64,000 bases of DNA from Parapedobacter sp035556095 (lineage in GTDB: Bacteria > Bacteroidota > Bacteroidia > Sphingobacteriales > Sphingobacteriaceae): positions 124,001 to 188,000 of the forward strand of contig NZ_DATMFT010000018.1 of the NCBI RefSeq assembly GCF_035556095.1, written 5' to 3'. Position numbers and translations under genes: made by a program. The notes under the pieces were generated by a model, which did not search any database, was not told the origin of the DNA, and saw only the letters and a list, made by a program, of their open reading frames with translations. Below are positions 46,862 through 55,946 of this stretch, one piece after another (within the stretch, counting starts at the first letter, position 1; each line of letters starts with the position of its first letter).

Positions 46862-47603
46862 AGCGACACTCAAAGACTACTTCAAGCACGGACGCCGGCC
46901 CACCGAACGCGCATTCGAAGACCTGATCGATTCGAGTCTGAACACCCTCGACGACGGTTTTTTCGCGCATTCGCCGGAAATCGGTATCGGCTTGGCGCCG
47001 CAGACCGAACACGGCGTGGTGATTTCTACGTATGCCAAACCCGGTGACGACCACCCCATTTGGGAGATCGCCGTGAGCCGCGAAAACCACGACCTGTTGA
47101 TACGGCATAAAGAAGGCAATGCCGGCGGTAAAGTGGCCTTAACGCTCAAACATACGGACGATCCCTTGGGAAAGTACAGCAAAGGCGATGTATTCGTACA
47201 TGGTCAATTGCACGTTAGAGGCACCAAAGGTGCTTTCCTGTCGGGACAGGTGCCAGCCGACGGTCGATGGCATGACATCCTTGATGACGACACCGTGGAA
47301 AGCGAAGGCTGTTGGATGTTTCAGGTAGCCGCTGGCTGTGCCCAGCGAGATAAAGGACGGTACGCTTTACTGCATGCACTGGCCATGCATTGCTTCGGCA
47401 GTCAACGGAAAATCAGGAAAACCCGATCGCACTTCGGTATTTTCGGCAACCGGCTTGCGATCCGGTGGCTACCCGTTAAAGGCACATTCAAGTGCAGACT
47501 GCAGCTGAGAACCTTGTTCCGATACGATGGCGATGAGATGATCACCTACCATATCACCAGTTTGTGGGATAACCCCAGAATGATAAAACCTACGATATTA
47601 TAG
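46845..47603 (+). CDS. Fibre- or adhesin-like baseplate-associated protein
   Basis: 252 residues, starting 17 bases inside the J-like gene. N-terminal anchor 'RATLKDYFKHGRRPTERAFE' with 'DLIDSSLNTLDDGF' is the type of start seen in proteins attached to injection-system baseplates. The middle (about 45-125) is repetitive beta with 'VFVHGQLHVRGTKGAFLSG'. The C-terminal domain (about 130-250), 'CWMFQVAAGCAQRDKGRYAL', 'LHALAMHCFGSQRKIRKTRS' and 'RWLPVKGTFKCRLQLRTLF', looks like a globular tip or receptor-binding domain. The short length argues for a compact fibre, or a collar, rather than a long tail fibre as in Afp13. Confidence 0.6.
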   Translation: MARRNRATLKDYFKHGRRPTERAFEDLIDSSLNTLDDGFFAHSPEIGIGLAPQTEHGVVISTYAKPGDDHPIWEIAVSRENHDLLIRHKEGNAGGKVALTLKHTDDPLGKYSKGDVFVHGQLHVRGTKGAFLSGQVPADGRWHDILDDDTVESEGCWMFQVAAGCAQRDKGRYALLHALAMHCFGSQRKIRKTRSHFGIFGNRLAIRWLPVKGTFKCRLQLRTLFRYDGDEMITYHITSLWDNPRMIKPTIL

Positions 47604-47618
47604 CTGATAACAACGATC

Positions 47619-49445
47619 ATGTCCATCCGTAGAAAGCCGGTTTCCGACCACCCATATACGTTGCTCAACGAACACTTGCTGCACAAGGTACAGGAGTTGG
47701 CAGGTCAGCGCTGGACAGATTTCAATGCGCACGACCCGGGGGTGACCATCATGGATGTGTGGGCTTACGGATTGTTTGACCTGCAATACCGATTGGCGCT
47801 CGACTTCGGCAGCTTCCTGCCCCACGACGACCAGGGCCGTATCGATTTCGCCAAGCTGGGACTGCACAACGGCGAGGCCCTGTTTGCAGCGAGTGTGGTT
47901 ACAGCCGCCGACCAGGAACGCCTGGTTGTTGAGCAGATAGCTGGTGTGACCGATTGCCGTATCACCATGGAAAATGGGGGCCATGTGGTGGAAGTCGTTG
48001 CCGGCAATGGGCATCAAGCTGGCCAGTTGGAAGCACAAGTGCGCACTTTTTTCCGGCAGAAACGGCTACTGGGACAGTTGATGCGCCATGTTCGCGTGGT
48101 TGCATCCATTGAAAGGGACCGCATCACGGTTGCCGACCCAATGGCCGGCTTCACCAGCGGTGCACCGATTGCGGAAACGCACGTCCATTTACCGGAAAAA
48201 CCGTTTCGCTCGATGCAGTTCGATATGCCCCAGCTGTATGGCTTGGGTGCCGAAGGGATGCCCAACCGGCTGGACAGCCAGCATGAAGCAGCTATCCTCC
48301 AGCTGAAAGCGTATATGCTGCTGTCCGACTACCTCTTGTCGAGTGCCGACCAGCAACTCCGTGCCATCCCGGCACTCATCGGAAAAATGCCTTATCAACC
48401 GCCAACGTTTACGGCCGATGTGGACATCCCGGAACTCGACCACATCCTTGACGACGATAAACGCCGGCAAGCGGTAGTTTTTGACGATAAGGGCATGAGT
48501 GAACAGCGCCTTGCGTTCGCGAAATGGCGTTGCGCCAGCTATGGCGAAGCGGTGGAGCCCACCTTGGCACTGCTGCGGTATGGATACCCCGAAGACCAAC
48601 TCGCCGACGCGTTCTTCCGTATCACCGAACGACTGCCCTTCTGGCAACAGCGGCGCATGCAAGGGATGGATCTCGATGGCCATACGGTGCTGCCCATCAA
48701 GGGCTATTTCAACGCATTGCTCAACCTCGAACCGGATGAGGAACGCCCTCTCGGTGTACGGTTGGAAGGTTTATCTGTACGCCTGCTAGACGATGATGCG
48801 TTCGCCAAGCGTTTTAACCTCGACCCCATGCTGGTGGCTGCACCGAAAGGTAGCCGGGTGTTTAAGATAAAGCATATTGCACTTCCCGACGAACGGTGGT
48901 CCGAACAGGAATGTGCCAAATACGTGGGGCTCATCAAACAGGGCTTTTTGTTTGAATCGTACCTGCAAGCGGGCACCGAATTGGAGCATTACCGCCTTAT
49001 TGAACACAACGGGCGCTACACCTTGTGTTTGGTGCTGGCATCGCAAAAACAATGGGTAGGCATCATGGAATCACCATCGGGATCCCGGATGGTGGAACTG
49101 GCCAATGCCCTGCAACGTTACCTTCGCTATTTCCAGAGCCGATATTACGCGTGTTACGTCATCGAGCACACCTTGTTGCTCAACGAGCGTGGCTTACCCC
49201 CGGAAGACCAACTGACCATTTCGGTCGCGCTGCCCGCAGCATGGCAGGGCATACAGGGAAAAGCGTGGCTGGAGAACTGGTGGAAACAACGCCTCCCCGC
49301 GCATATGCTTGTCCGTTTCACATGGCTGTCCGTGAAACAGATGGAGGCGATGGATGTGGAATATTTCCGGTGGAAGGAAGGCTGGCGGACGAGCCAGGTA
49401 GCTGCCGTGATACAAGGTTCAACGCTATTGAGGAGGTACCTATGA
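47619..49445 (+). CDS. Second baseplate J-type protein (Afp12-like)
   Basis: 608 residues. The first 70 residues repeat the J-like opening: 'HPYTLLNEHLLHKVQELAGQ', 'RWTDFNAHDPGVTIMDVWAY', 'GLFDLQYRLALDFGSFLP', corresponding to 'WTDHxPxDPGITLLELFAW' in baseplate J proteins. A later region (about 85-180), 'GVTDCRITMENGGHVVEVVA', is the small domain in the wedge. The rest (about 200-600) is mostly helical and ends 'STLLRRYL'. In the particle two J-type proteins form each wedge. It overlaps the tape measure by four bases (ATGA). Confidence 0.8.
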   Translation: MSIRRKPVSDHPYTLLNEHLLHKVQELAGQRWTDFNAHDPGVTIMDVWAYGLFDLQYRLALDFGSFLPHDDQGRIDFAKLGLHNGEALFAASVVTAADQERLVVEQIAGVTDCRITMENGGHVVEVVAGNGHQAGQLEAQVRTFFRQKRLLGQLMRHVRVVASIERDRITVADPMAGFTSGAPIAETHVHLPEKPFRSMQFDMPQLYGLGAEGMPNRLDSQHEAAILQLKAYMLLSDYLLSSADQQLRAIPALIGKMPYQPPTFTADVDIPELDHILDDDKRRQAVVFDDKGMSEQRLAFAKWRCASYGEAVEPTLALLRYGYPEDQLADAFFRITERLPFWQQRRMQGMDLDGHTVLPIKGYFNALLNLEPDEERPLGVRLEGLSVRLLDDDAFAKRFNLDPMLVAAPKGSRVFKIKHIALPDERWSEQECAKYVGLIKQGFLFESYLQAGTELEHYRLIEHNGRYTLCLVLASQKQWVGIMESPSGSRMVELANALQRYLRYFQSRYYACYVIEHTLLLNERGLPPEDQLTISVALPAAWQGIQGKAWLENWWKQRLPAHMLVRFTWLSVKQMEAMDVEYFRWKEGWRTSQVAAVIQGSTLLRRYL

Positions 49446-52219
49446 ACCAAGTGGATGTACTGCGCATAGCGATGAAAACCGACGATCCGGCGTTTGGCCA
49501 ACTCTTCAACCACCGCTGCGACCAACTGATTGGGGAACTGCTGCCGGAGATTATCGACGAGGAGCTTCGGATCTATCAGGAAGCGGGAATCGTGGTACAT
49601 GTACCTTCGCTGACCGTAGATGTAGGTACGCTGACCGACATGGAGTTTCAGCGGGAATACCCGCATCGCTTCCGCGAGGCACTGCGCCAAGCACTGGCGT
49701 CGTTGTTCGACACGCCTCATGGCCATGTTTCGCTGGAACAGCGCACCGAACACGCGGATTGGTTTGAAGGATGGTGTACCTTCCTGATGACCGGGCGCCT
49801 GCCCTGGCACTTGGCATCGCGCGTACGCGACATCAATGAAATGTTCCGCCACGTGCTGACGCACCATGCGTTGGCGTTCAAAGATTTTTTGGTGCGGATG
49901 GGGCACGTCTCTTCGTTGCGGCAACGGTTGGCCGCGCAGTTTACGGACGACCAGCTGCTAGACAGCGTGGCATTGATCCATCCCACGGCACGCGACTTCT
50001 TACGGCAATACGTCAAGACCCTGACGAAGACACACCAAGAAAAGCCGGCAACAGCGGTAACTGGTGAGGCATTCCGGATAGCGGCTTGGCAGGTGATCCT
50101 CGCTTATGTACTTACCGACCGGCGCTCGTATTTCGATAAGAAAAGCTTTCTGAAATGGACTATAGCCCGGCTTGCGGGGCAATACAATACCAATTATGCA
50201 GCGCTGGTCGATGAGCTGACCGTCGACATCGGCCGTTTCAGTCACGTGGGCAGTATTTCCGCCGAGCTTGTATCGTTGCTTGGAGCGATACGTGCCGAAG
50301 CCGTAGCCACACCGGGACCCGCCGACTACCCGCACCGGGCCATGTTGCTCCGCATGCTGGCCACGGCGGAATCCACTAGGCATTTTATCCGGGGTATGGC
50401 CGAACCGGATGTTCATTCGCTGGTGCATATGGTCATGGAGACGCCGCCGGAGGCGTCGTTCGTCATCGATTACGCCACGCTGTTGGACAAACAGCGCAGT
50501 GCCATCATAGGTCGCCGCGCAGGTGCTGCATTCAGGCTGCTGAAATGGGAAATTATTTTCCCACTGCTCACACCCTACGCCATGGGGGGATTCAACCACC
50601 GTTATTTCGTCCACGACGTGTTATCGGGTATTTCGGCCCGGTATAACCTCGATGTACAGGTGGTTGTGCAGTGGTTGCACGGTACAATGGGCAATGTTGA
50701 TGCAAACGTACGGCTTAAGCAAGTATTGGACGAGTGGGTGGGTACATTTTCGGCCTCATCGGGTGTAATACAGCCAGGAGGCACAGCTGATAGCCTGTTG
50801 GTTGACAACCCCTCCCATTGGAATCGAATATTCGGCAATATCCATCGCCTGCGCCACCTAGCGCAGGATTTCACCGAAGAACAACACCACCGCTTGGTTA
50901 CGCTGATGTACCCCAACCACGCCACCTTCTTGATGGCGTATGCCGATCGGTTGGCTGCGCTAGGGCAGCATCGCGCCGGTGCACTGATTGGCGATACGGA
51001 CTTCCGTGCGGTAAAATGGATTTTCATTTACCAAACGATGTTGGAAACCCAGCACCAGGTGTTCAACAAGAAAGCAATCGTGTGGCGTATCATCCGCGGT
51101 TTGGCCGCACATTACCACATCGCTTTCGAAACGCTCGTAAGCGCGCTGTACGAAGGGTTGGATAGTGTTCGATCCCGGGTGCCTTTCGACTTGTTTGCCG
51201 CCATCTCAGCGATTCACGGCGAACAGCACTCCATAGCGAACCAACGCATGGCGCGGCAGCGGATGTACGAACGATTTGCAAAGGTGTACGGCACGGCCGA
51301 AGCAGCCCTACTCCGCACCGCCCTCAACCGGCGCGGTGCTGCGATCGACGGTTTGCCCTATGCGTTGTTGGAGGAACTGATCGCCGCAGAGCTTACGGTA
51401 TATCGTCGCCTAAAGACGATTGCAGGGCTGTCGTACGACCGTGCAAAGTGGGTGCAGTTATTGGCAAATATCATCCGCCATCCCCATCTTTACAATCAGC
51501 AAACCGCCTTATGGGAGTGGATCGCCATGCTGTGGAAAGCCGCAGTAGCGAAACGGCAGAGCCAAGAGCTGTTGCAGGCCCTCTTGGAACTATCCAGCAC
51601 TATACCCCTCTTGGCCGGTGTGGCCAACAGGATGCCATTGGACGCAACGGGCCTATCTACCGATGCCCTGGAGAAATCCGTGGCGCTGGCCATGGCAGAT
51701 CAAGCGGGCGAGCCCACCTTCGTAGATAATGCAGGCCTGGTGATCTTAGCTCCGTTCCTGCCGAAATTGTTCGCCCAAGCGGGCTACCTCGAAAACGGTG
51801 GCGGCGGTTTCATCGATCGCGACCATCAAGTACGGGCCATCTTCTTGATGCAGTACCTGGTGTACGGCATCCGGCCATTCCCCGAATACGCGGCATCGCT
51901 GGATAAATTGCTGTGTGGTTTCCAAACCGGCATACCAATCCCCCGGCATATCGACCTGTCCGAAAAGGAAACGGCGTTGGCCGACGGGCTGCTGGCGGCG
52001 GTGTTGCAGCACTGGAAAAAATTGAATACTTCTACGGTCGAAGCGTTGCGGCAAGCGTTCCTGCAGCGAGGCGGTCGACTAACAGCGGATAACGAGGACA
52101 AACGGAATCTGCACGTCGAAGGAAAAGCCTACGACATGCTTTTGGATTCGTTGCCCTGGGATTTCAGTGTCATCCGTTTTCGATGGATGAAACAAGGGCT
52201 TTGGGTTAAATGGCGCTAG
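49442..52219 (+). CDS. Contractile injection system tape measure protein (CIS_TMP)
   Basis: 925 residues from the ATG at 49442 (overlaps the previous stop). The N-terminus, 'LPEIIDEELRIYQEAGIVVH' and 'VPSLTVDVGTLTDMEFQREY', and the C-terminus, 'FVDNAGLVILAPFLPKLFAQ', 'FLMQYLVYGIRPFPEYAASL' and 'AYDMLLDSLPWDFSVIRFRW', are typical of CIS_TMP. Between them are four related helical modules starting at residues about 211, 364, 521 and 665, each with 'F/YxxxKW' plus a 'K/Q..xxxWxI' helix. The protein fills the tube and sets its length. It ends one base before the 1241-residue protein gene. Confidence 0.9.
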   Translation: MNQVDVLRIAMKTDDPAFGQLFNHRCDQLIGELLPEIIDEELRIYQEAGIVVHVPSLTVDVGTLTDMEFQREYPHRFREALRQALASLFDTPHGHVSLEQRTEHADWFEGWCTFLMTGRLPWHLASRVRDINEMFRHVLTHHALAFKDFLVRMGHVSSLRQRLAAQFTDDQLLDSVALIHPTARDFLRQYVKTLTKTHQEKPATAVTGEAFRIAAWQVILAYVLTDRRSYFDKKSFLKWTIARLAGQYNTNYAALVDELTVDIGRFSHVGSISAELVSLLGAIRAEAVATPGPADYPHRAMLLRMLATAESTRHFIRGMAEPDVHSLVHMVMETPPEASFVIDYATLLDKQRSAIIGRRAGAAFRLLKWEIIFPLLTPYAMGGFNHRYFVHDVLSGISARYNLDVQVVVQWLHGTMGNVDANVRLKQVLDEWVGTFSASSGVIQPGGTADSLLVDNPSHWNRIFGNIHRLRHLAQDFTEEQHHRLVTLMYPNHATFLMAYADRLAALGQHRAGALIGDTDFRAVKWIFIYQTMLETQHQVFNKKAIVWRIIRGLAAHYHIAFETLVSALYEGLDSVRSRVPFDLFAAISAIHGEQHSIANQRMARQRMYERFAKVYGTAEAALLRTALNRRGAAIDGLPYALLEELIAAELTVYRRLKTIAGLSYDRAKWVQLLANIIRHPHLYNQQTALWEWIAMLWKAAVAKRQSQELLQALLELSSTIPLLAGVANRMPLDATGLSTDALEKSVALAMADQAGEPTFVDNAGLVILAPFLPKLFAQAGYLENGGGGFIDRDHQVRAIFLMQYLVYGIRPFPEYAASLDKLLCGFQTGIPIPRHIDLSEKETALADGLLAAVLQHWKKLNTSTVEALRQAFLQRGGRLTADNEDKRNLHVEGKAYDMLLDSLPWDFSVIRFRWMKQGLWVKWR

Positions 52220-52220
52220 T

Positions 52221-55200
52221 ATGAAGACAACAGCTAACGAACGGGACAAAACCATACCTATAGACCCCGAGCCATCGTCGGACCGGCAAGCGGACATGGC
52301 AACGCTGTTGGCCGACCATGGACAAGGCATTTTCCAGCGGGAACGAATTCCGGAACAACGAAACGAACAGGGTTTGCAGTCGGCCTCCATCGATGAGCAA
52401 GCGTTATTGAAAGACGGTGATGGCCTTTTCGGCTCGGTTGCCAAACAAGTGCTGTGGAAGTATTTCAGCGAGTTTGGACTGACGGCTATCCTCGCTTATT
52501 CCGATCGCCGGGCGCTGGATATGCTGCGATCTTTCGAATCCTACCGCATGGCGGTCGACAAGCTGACCGGATTTACCAATGCCTTGTCTACAGCGGTGAC
52601 AATCTGGGACAGCTTACCCGCCCCTGTACGCACCGGGGTATTGTTCATCACCGGCAAAGTGATGTATGCGCTTCCCAGCAGTGCATTTTCGTATTTCGAA
52701 GGCTTGTTGGTAGACGCGGACCGGTCGGTCAAAAATACGATGGTGGTCCAAGCCGTGGATAAACTGAAATGGTTTATCAAAGCGGCCAATAATCCGATTT
52801 CCAGTATTTGGCAAGTCGGAAAGGGTTTATATAATTCATGGTGGTCTACGGCCGAGGAAGGCGATGAACCAAAAGCGGAATCGGCTGGTGCAACTGCTGA
52901 CCAGGCGGACGACAAAGCATCACTAGCCAAGATCGACCTACGGATTATCTGGGTGGAAGTGAAAGGGTTCAAACTGGCCAAAACCACGGAGGAGGGTAAA
53001 CAACAGCGGGAAGGGGGACTGCATGCCGACTTCGCTTTCGGTATGCGGATGTTCGGCGTGCAAAAAAGCCTCGGTGAAGACGGGCGGCTTACCTTGATAT
53101 TTCCTTGGTCAGGCGGCGCAATCATGGAACTCGACGAGACCATTAACATCCTGGATAATGTGGCGGTGCCTAAATTGTTTGAAGTCCAGAAGCTGGAGAT
53201 GACGTTTTTAAGGGCAACCAATGAGGGGGTAGACCACGCCCGCTTTGCCCTGGGCAAATTCGGGGTATTCAGCGATACCATTGCCTTGTCGGGCATGAAG
53301 GCTTCGTACGACCGACGAGAGGGCATGACGTTTGCCGGCCAGGCAACGATCAACTTGTTCCGTTGGGCTGCCACGGGACAACTCTCGCTTGAACTGGATC
53401 GGGATGGGACTTTTATGCATGGCGCTTTGAAGAATTTCAAAGAATCCACCGGCACGGTCACTGTCGGCGAAGCTTCGTTCGACAAGGGTAAGGGCTTTTT
53501 ACTCCGCGATGCGGCAATCAATTTCAATAAAGCCATCGGTTTCGATTTAACGGGTTTCATCAACGAGCTGGTCATCAATAACGACCAAGTGGTAGGCGAA
53601 GGCGGCTTTAAAGCGAACCAAGCCATCAAACTCGCCGGCGACCACGTCACCCTGAACGATGTAAAGGGCACGGTAAAAGCCGATGGCAAGCACGCCGTGA
53701 TCGATGCGGAAGCAACGCCCAAGATTGATTTCAAACACGTAGACGCCACGGGTAAGTTCCATATCGGCTATGATACGGAGGCCGGAGAGCCGATAATCGA
53801 ACTCTCGGGCGGCGAATTTCGTGTAGCGTACGATACGTTCAGTATTTCGGCAAAAGGCATTACATACGATCACAAAAAGCGGCAGTTCGGCATGGAAAAA
53901 GCCGATCTCCTCTTGCCATCGGTGGACGTGCAAGGGAGCATATCAAATGTCGTAATCGGCAAGGATGGTGTGCAGTTCACCAATGCTTCGGTAGTAGGGC
54001 CCGAGCAACTGAAGATCATTGAAGGGCTGATGTTAAACGGTACGCGATTCGACGTGGAGAAAGCGGGCGACGGGTATACCATCACCGCCCAGGCCAGTGT
54101 AGTGGTGGATGTGCAGCATCCCGAAGTGAGTGCCAACGCGGAGAATATTCGGGTAACGTTTGCGGAAAATGACCTCTCTGCATCGGTGGAAAGCCTCCAG
54201 CTTCGCACCTCCGTATTCAGCGTCGACGTGAAGAATGCGACGGTTGGTAACGCCGGTTTTTCGGTGGCTGAAGCCGGACTGCGCCTCCACCTGAACGGCG
54301 ACCGCACGGCCGAAGCGGATGCCGGCAAGCTGATATCGGGGTTCAATTCGGGGATTTTCGACTTCCTTCCGGTCAGTGGCATCGGGTTTACGGTATACGA
54401 TGTCGGGTTTTCGTCCGAAGGGTTTCGCATCGGCAAATTCGAGCCCGACATACCGCCGCTGTCGTTCAACGCATTGGGCATCAGCGGGTCGGTCGATTTC
54501 AAGCAGCTGGAAGCAGCGCTCAAGGGCGAGAAGACGTTTTCGCTCGCCGATTTTGCCGGTGCCCTACCGCTATCGGTTAGCATAGCCTATCCGGTGGTGC
54601 CGGGCTTGGAGGTTTACGGGTCGGCAGGTGCCGAAGCGTCGTTGGGACTGGCACTGGGTGTTGCTGCCAAGGGCAAAGATGGCGTGTGGGGTGTAACAGG
54701 AGGGGTAGGCATCCATGGCAGGGTGGCTTTGCGGTTGGAGCTGGGTGTACAGGCGGGCAGCCAAGCGCTCATTGCCCTCAGCGCAGGGGCTTTTGCCGAA
54801 GGGTCGGCAACGGCAGATGCCCAAGCCGATATATCCGGAGCTGCCCGATGGGACCGGGAACGGAAGTCGTTTGCCAAGGAAGCGCCATTGATGGCCCGAT
54901 ATAAGATCGAAGCGGAGGCGAAGGCCGCCGTAGGGATTGTCATCAAGGCCAAAGCCCTTTACTTTTTTGAGAAAAAGCTGTACGAATTTACAGCAGCAGA
55001 ATGGGTGCTGGGCCATTACCGGATGGACGGACAGCTGGGCGAGAAAAGCCTGGAAGATGATAAGCTGGTGAGCTCGATGGCCGAGAAGCCCATGTTGGAT
55101 ACCAGCAGCGCAACAAAGGTGCCCATCGTGACCAAGGAGGGGCAGGATGTAGATGTCATGCTACGGTCAGACCGCTACATTTACGGAAGCGGTGACGAGC

Positions 55201-55946
55201 GGAGGGCGTTATTGAGCGAAGAACGGGCCATCAAGGCGGCACGGCTGAGGGAAATGGAAGAGCAGCGTGTGAAAGCGGACCAGCGTTTTGAAAAACTGAG
55301 GAAGCAATACATCACGACGATGGACAAGAAACTGGCGTATTTTATGCGGCCCGAAAACCTGGAAGCGCCGGATATCAACGAGCGGATGGCGGCATTCAAT
55401 AAGGCCAGCAAGCTGGATAAGCTGTGGGAAAAACTGGAGCAATGCGGGGCCACCCTCGATGAGGTGGAGACTGGCATCGATCGCGTATCCCGGGCGCTGG
55501 AAACGCTGGTGGCCCTTAACCCCGATAAACTCCAGGAAGGCATTGCCGATGAGGTTCAGCTGCTAGACGATCAGGAAGAGGCCCTTTGCAACTTGAAAAT
55601 GCCTGATTTGGACACCCTCGAAACCATGGTCAGCGAGGCGGATGCTGCCGTTCCCGATGCGGGCCCCACTCCTACGGCCCGTGAGGCGCCGCTGATGAGC
55701 CTGGAACGATTTATCACCGCGACCACAACGAAGTCTCGTTTTCTGGGACAGGAAACGAAGCGGAAAAAAATAACGCTAATTGACCAAGCGTTGGAACGAT
55801 ACCACGAGCGTCCGGACGATGAGCGGCTGGCCGCGCTGGAGCAGGCCATTGATGGTTACCTGGCCAACAGCAAAAGCGAGCGGGTACCTTTCGTCATTGT
55901 ATTGCGCAGGCAGGTTAAAGATAAACGCAAAAAACGTAACACATAA
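52221..55946 (+). CDS. Very large injection-system protein of unknown function (candidate cargo or scaffold)
   Basis: 1241 residues; no family recognised. Residues 1-60 are polar. About 65-190 are long amphipathic helices rich in Trp and Phe. About 230-770 are stacked beta strands ('FALGKFGVFSDTIALSGMKA', 'FTNASVVGPEQLKIIEGLML', 'GFSVAEAGLRLHLNGDRTAE'), resembling an elongated AsmA-like groove or beta-helix. About 770-915 are Gly/Ala-rich ('YGSAGAEASLGLALGVAAKG') with a strand end 'KALYFFEKKLYEFTAAEWVL' like that in scaffold-toxin proteins. About 996-1120 are coiled coil, and the end is basic ('VKDKRKKRNT'). It overlaps the AAA+ gene by one base. It could be the payload, a shell or adhesin, or an assembly scaffold. 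Confidence 0.75.
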   Translation: MKTTANERDKTIPIDPEPSSDRQADMATLLADHGQGIFQRERIPEQRNEQGLQSASIDEQALLKDGDGLFGSVAKQVLWKYFSEFGLTAILAYSDRRALDMLRSFESYRMAVDKLTGFTNALSTAVTIWDSLPAPVRTGVLFITGKVMYALPSSAFSYFEGLLVDADRSVKNTMVVQAVDKLKWFIKAANNPISSIWQVGKGLYNSWWSTAEEGDEPKAESAGATADQADDKASLAKIDLRIIWVEVKGFKLAKTTEEGKQQREGGLHADFAFGMRMFGVQKSLGEDGRLTLIFPWSGGAIMELDETINILDNVAVPKLFEVQKLEMTFLRATNEGVDHARFALGKFGVFSDTIALSGMKASYDRREGMTFAGQATINLFRWAATGQLSLELDRDGTFMHGALKNFKESTGTVTVGEASFDKGKGFLLRDAAINFNKAIGFDLTGFINELVINNDQVVGEGGFKANQAIKLAGDHVTLNDVKGTVKADGKHAVIDAEATPKIDFKHVDATGKFHIGYDTEAGEPIIELSGGEFRVAYDTFSISAKGITYDHKKRQFGMEKADLLLPSVDVQGSISNVVIGKDGVQFTNASVVGPEQLKIIEGLMLNGTRFDVEKAGDGYTITAQASVVVDVQHPEVSANAENIRVTFAENDLSASVESLQLRTSVFSVDVKNATVGNAGFSVAEAGLRLHLNGDRTAEADAGKLISGFNSGIFDFLPVSGIGFTVYDVGFSSEGFRIGKFEPDIPPLSFNALGISGSVDFKQLEAALKGEKTFSLADFAGALPLSVSIAYPVVPGLEVYGSAGAEASLGLALGVAAKGKDGVWGVTGGVGIHGRVALRLELGVQAGSQALIALSAGAFAEGSATADAQADISGAARWDRERKSFAKEAPLMARYKIEAEAKAAVGIVIKAKALYFFEKKLYEFTAAEWVLGHYRMDGQLGEKSLEDDKLVSSMAEKPMLDTSSATKVPIVTKEGQDVDVMLRSDRYIYGSGDERRALLSEERAIKAARLREMEEQRVKADQRFEKLRKQYITTMDKKLAYFMRPENLEAPDINERMAAFNKASKLDKLWEKLEQCGATLDEVETGIDRVSRALETLVALNPDKLQEGIADEVQLLDDQEEALCNLKMPDLDTLETMVSEADAAVPDAGPTPTAREAPLMSLERFITATTTKSRFLGQETKRKKITLIDQALERYHERPDDERLAALEQAIDGYLANSKSERVPFVIVLRRQVKDKRKKRNT

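Noticed and set aside
49025..49441. A 139-codon in-frame extension upstream of the tape measure
   Set aside because: It lies entirely within the second baseplate gene in another frame; the ATG at 49442 in an ATGA overlap is the normal coupled start.
52541..53749. A 402-codon open frame on the minus strand inside the 1241-residue protein gene
   Set aside because: Its composition (Ser/Leu/Pro-rich, no domain) is that of an antisense shadow in GC-rich third positions. The plus-strand gene is well supported by tight packing with its neighbours.
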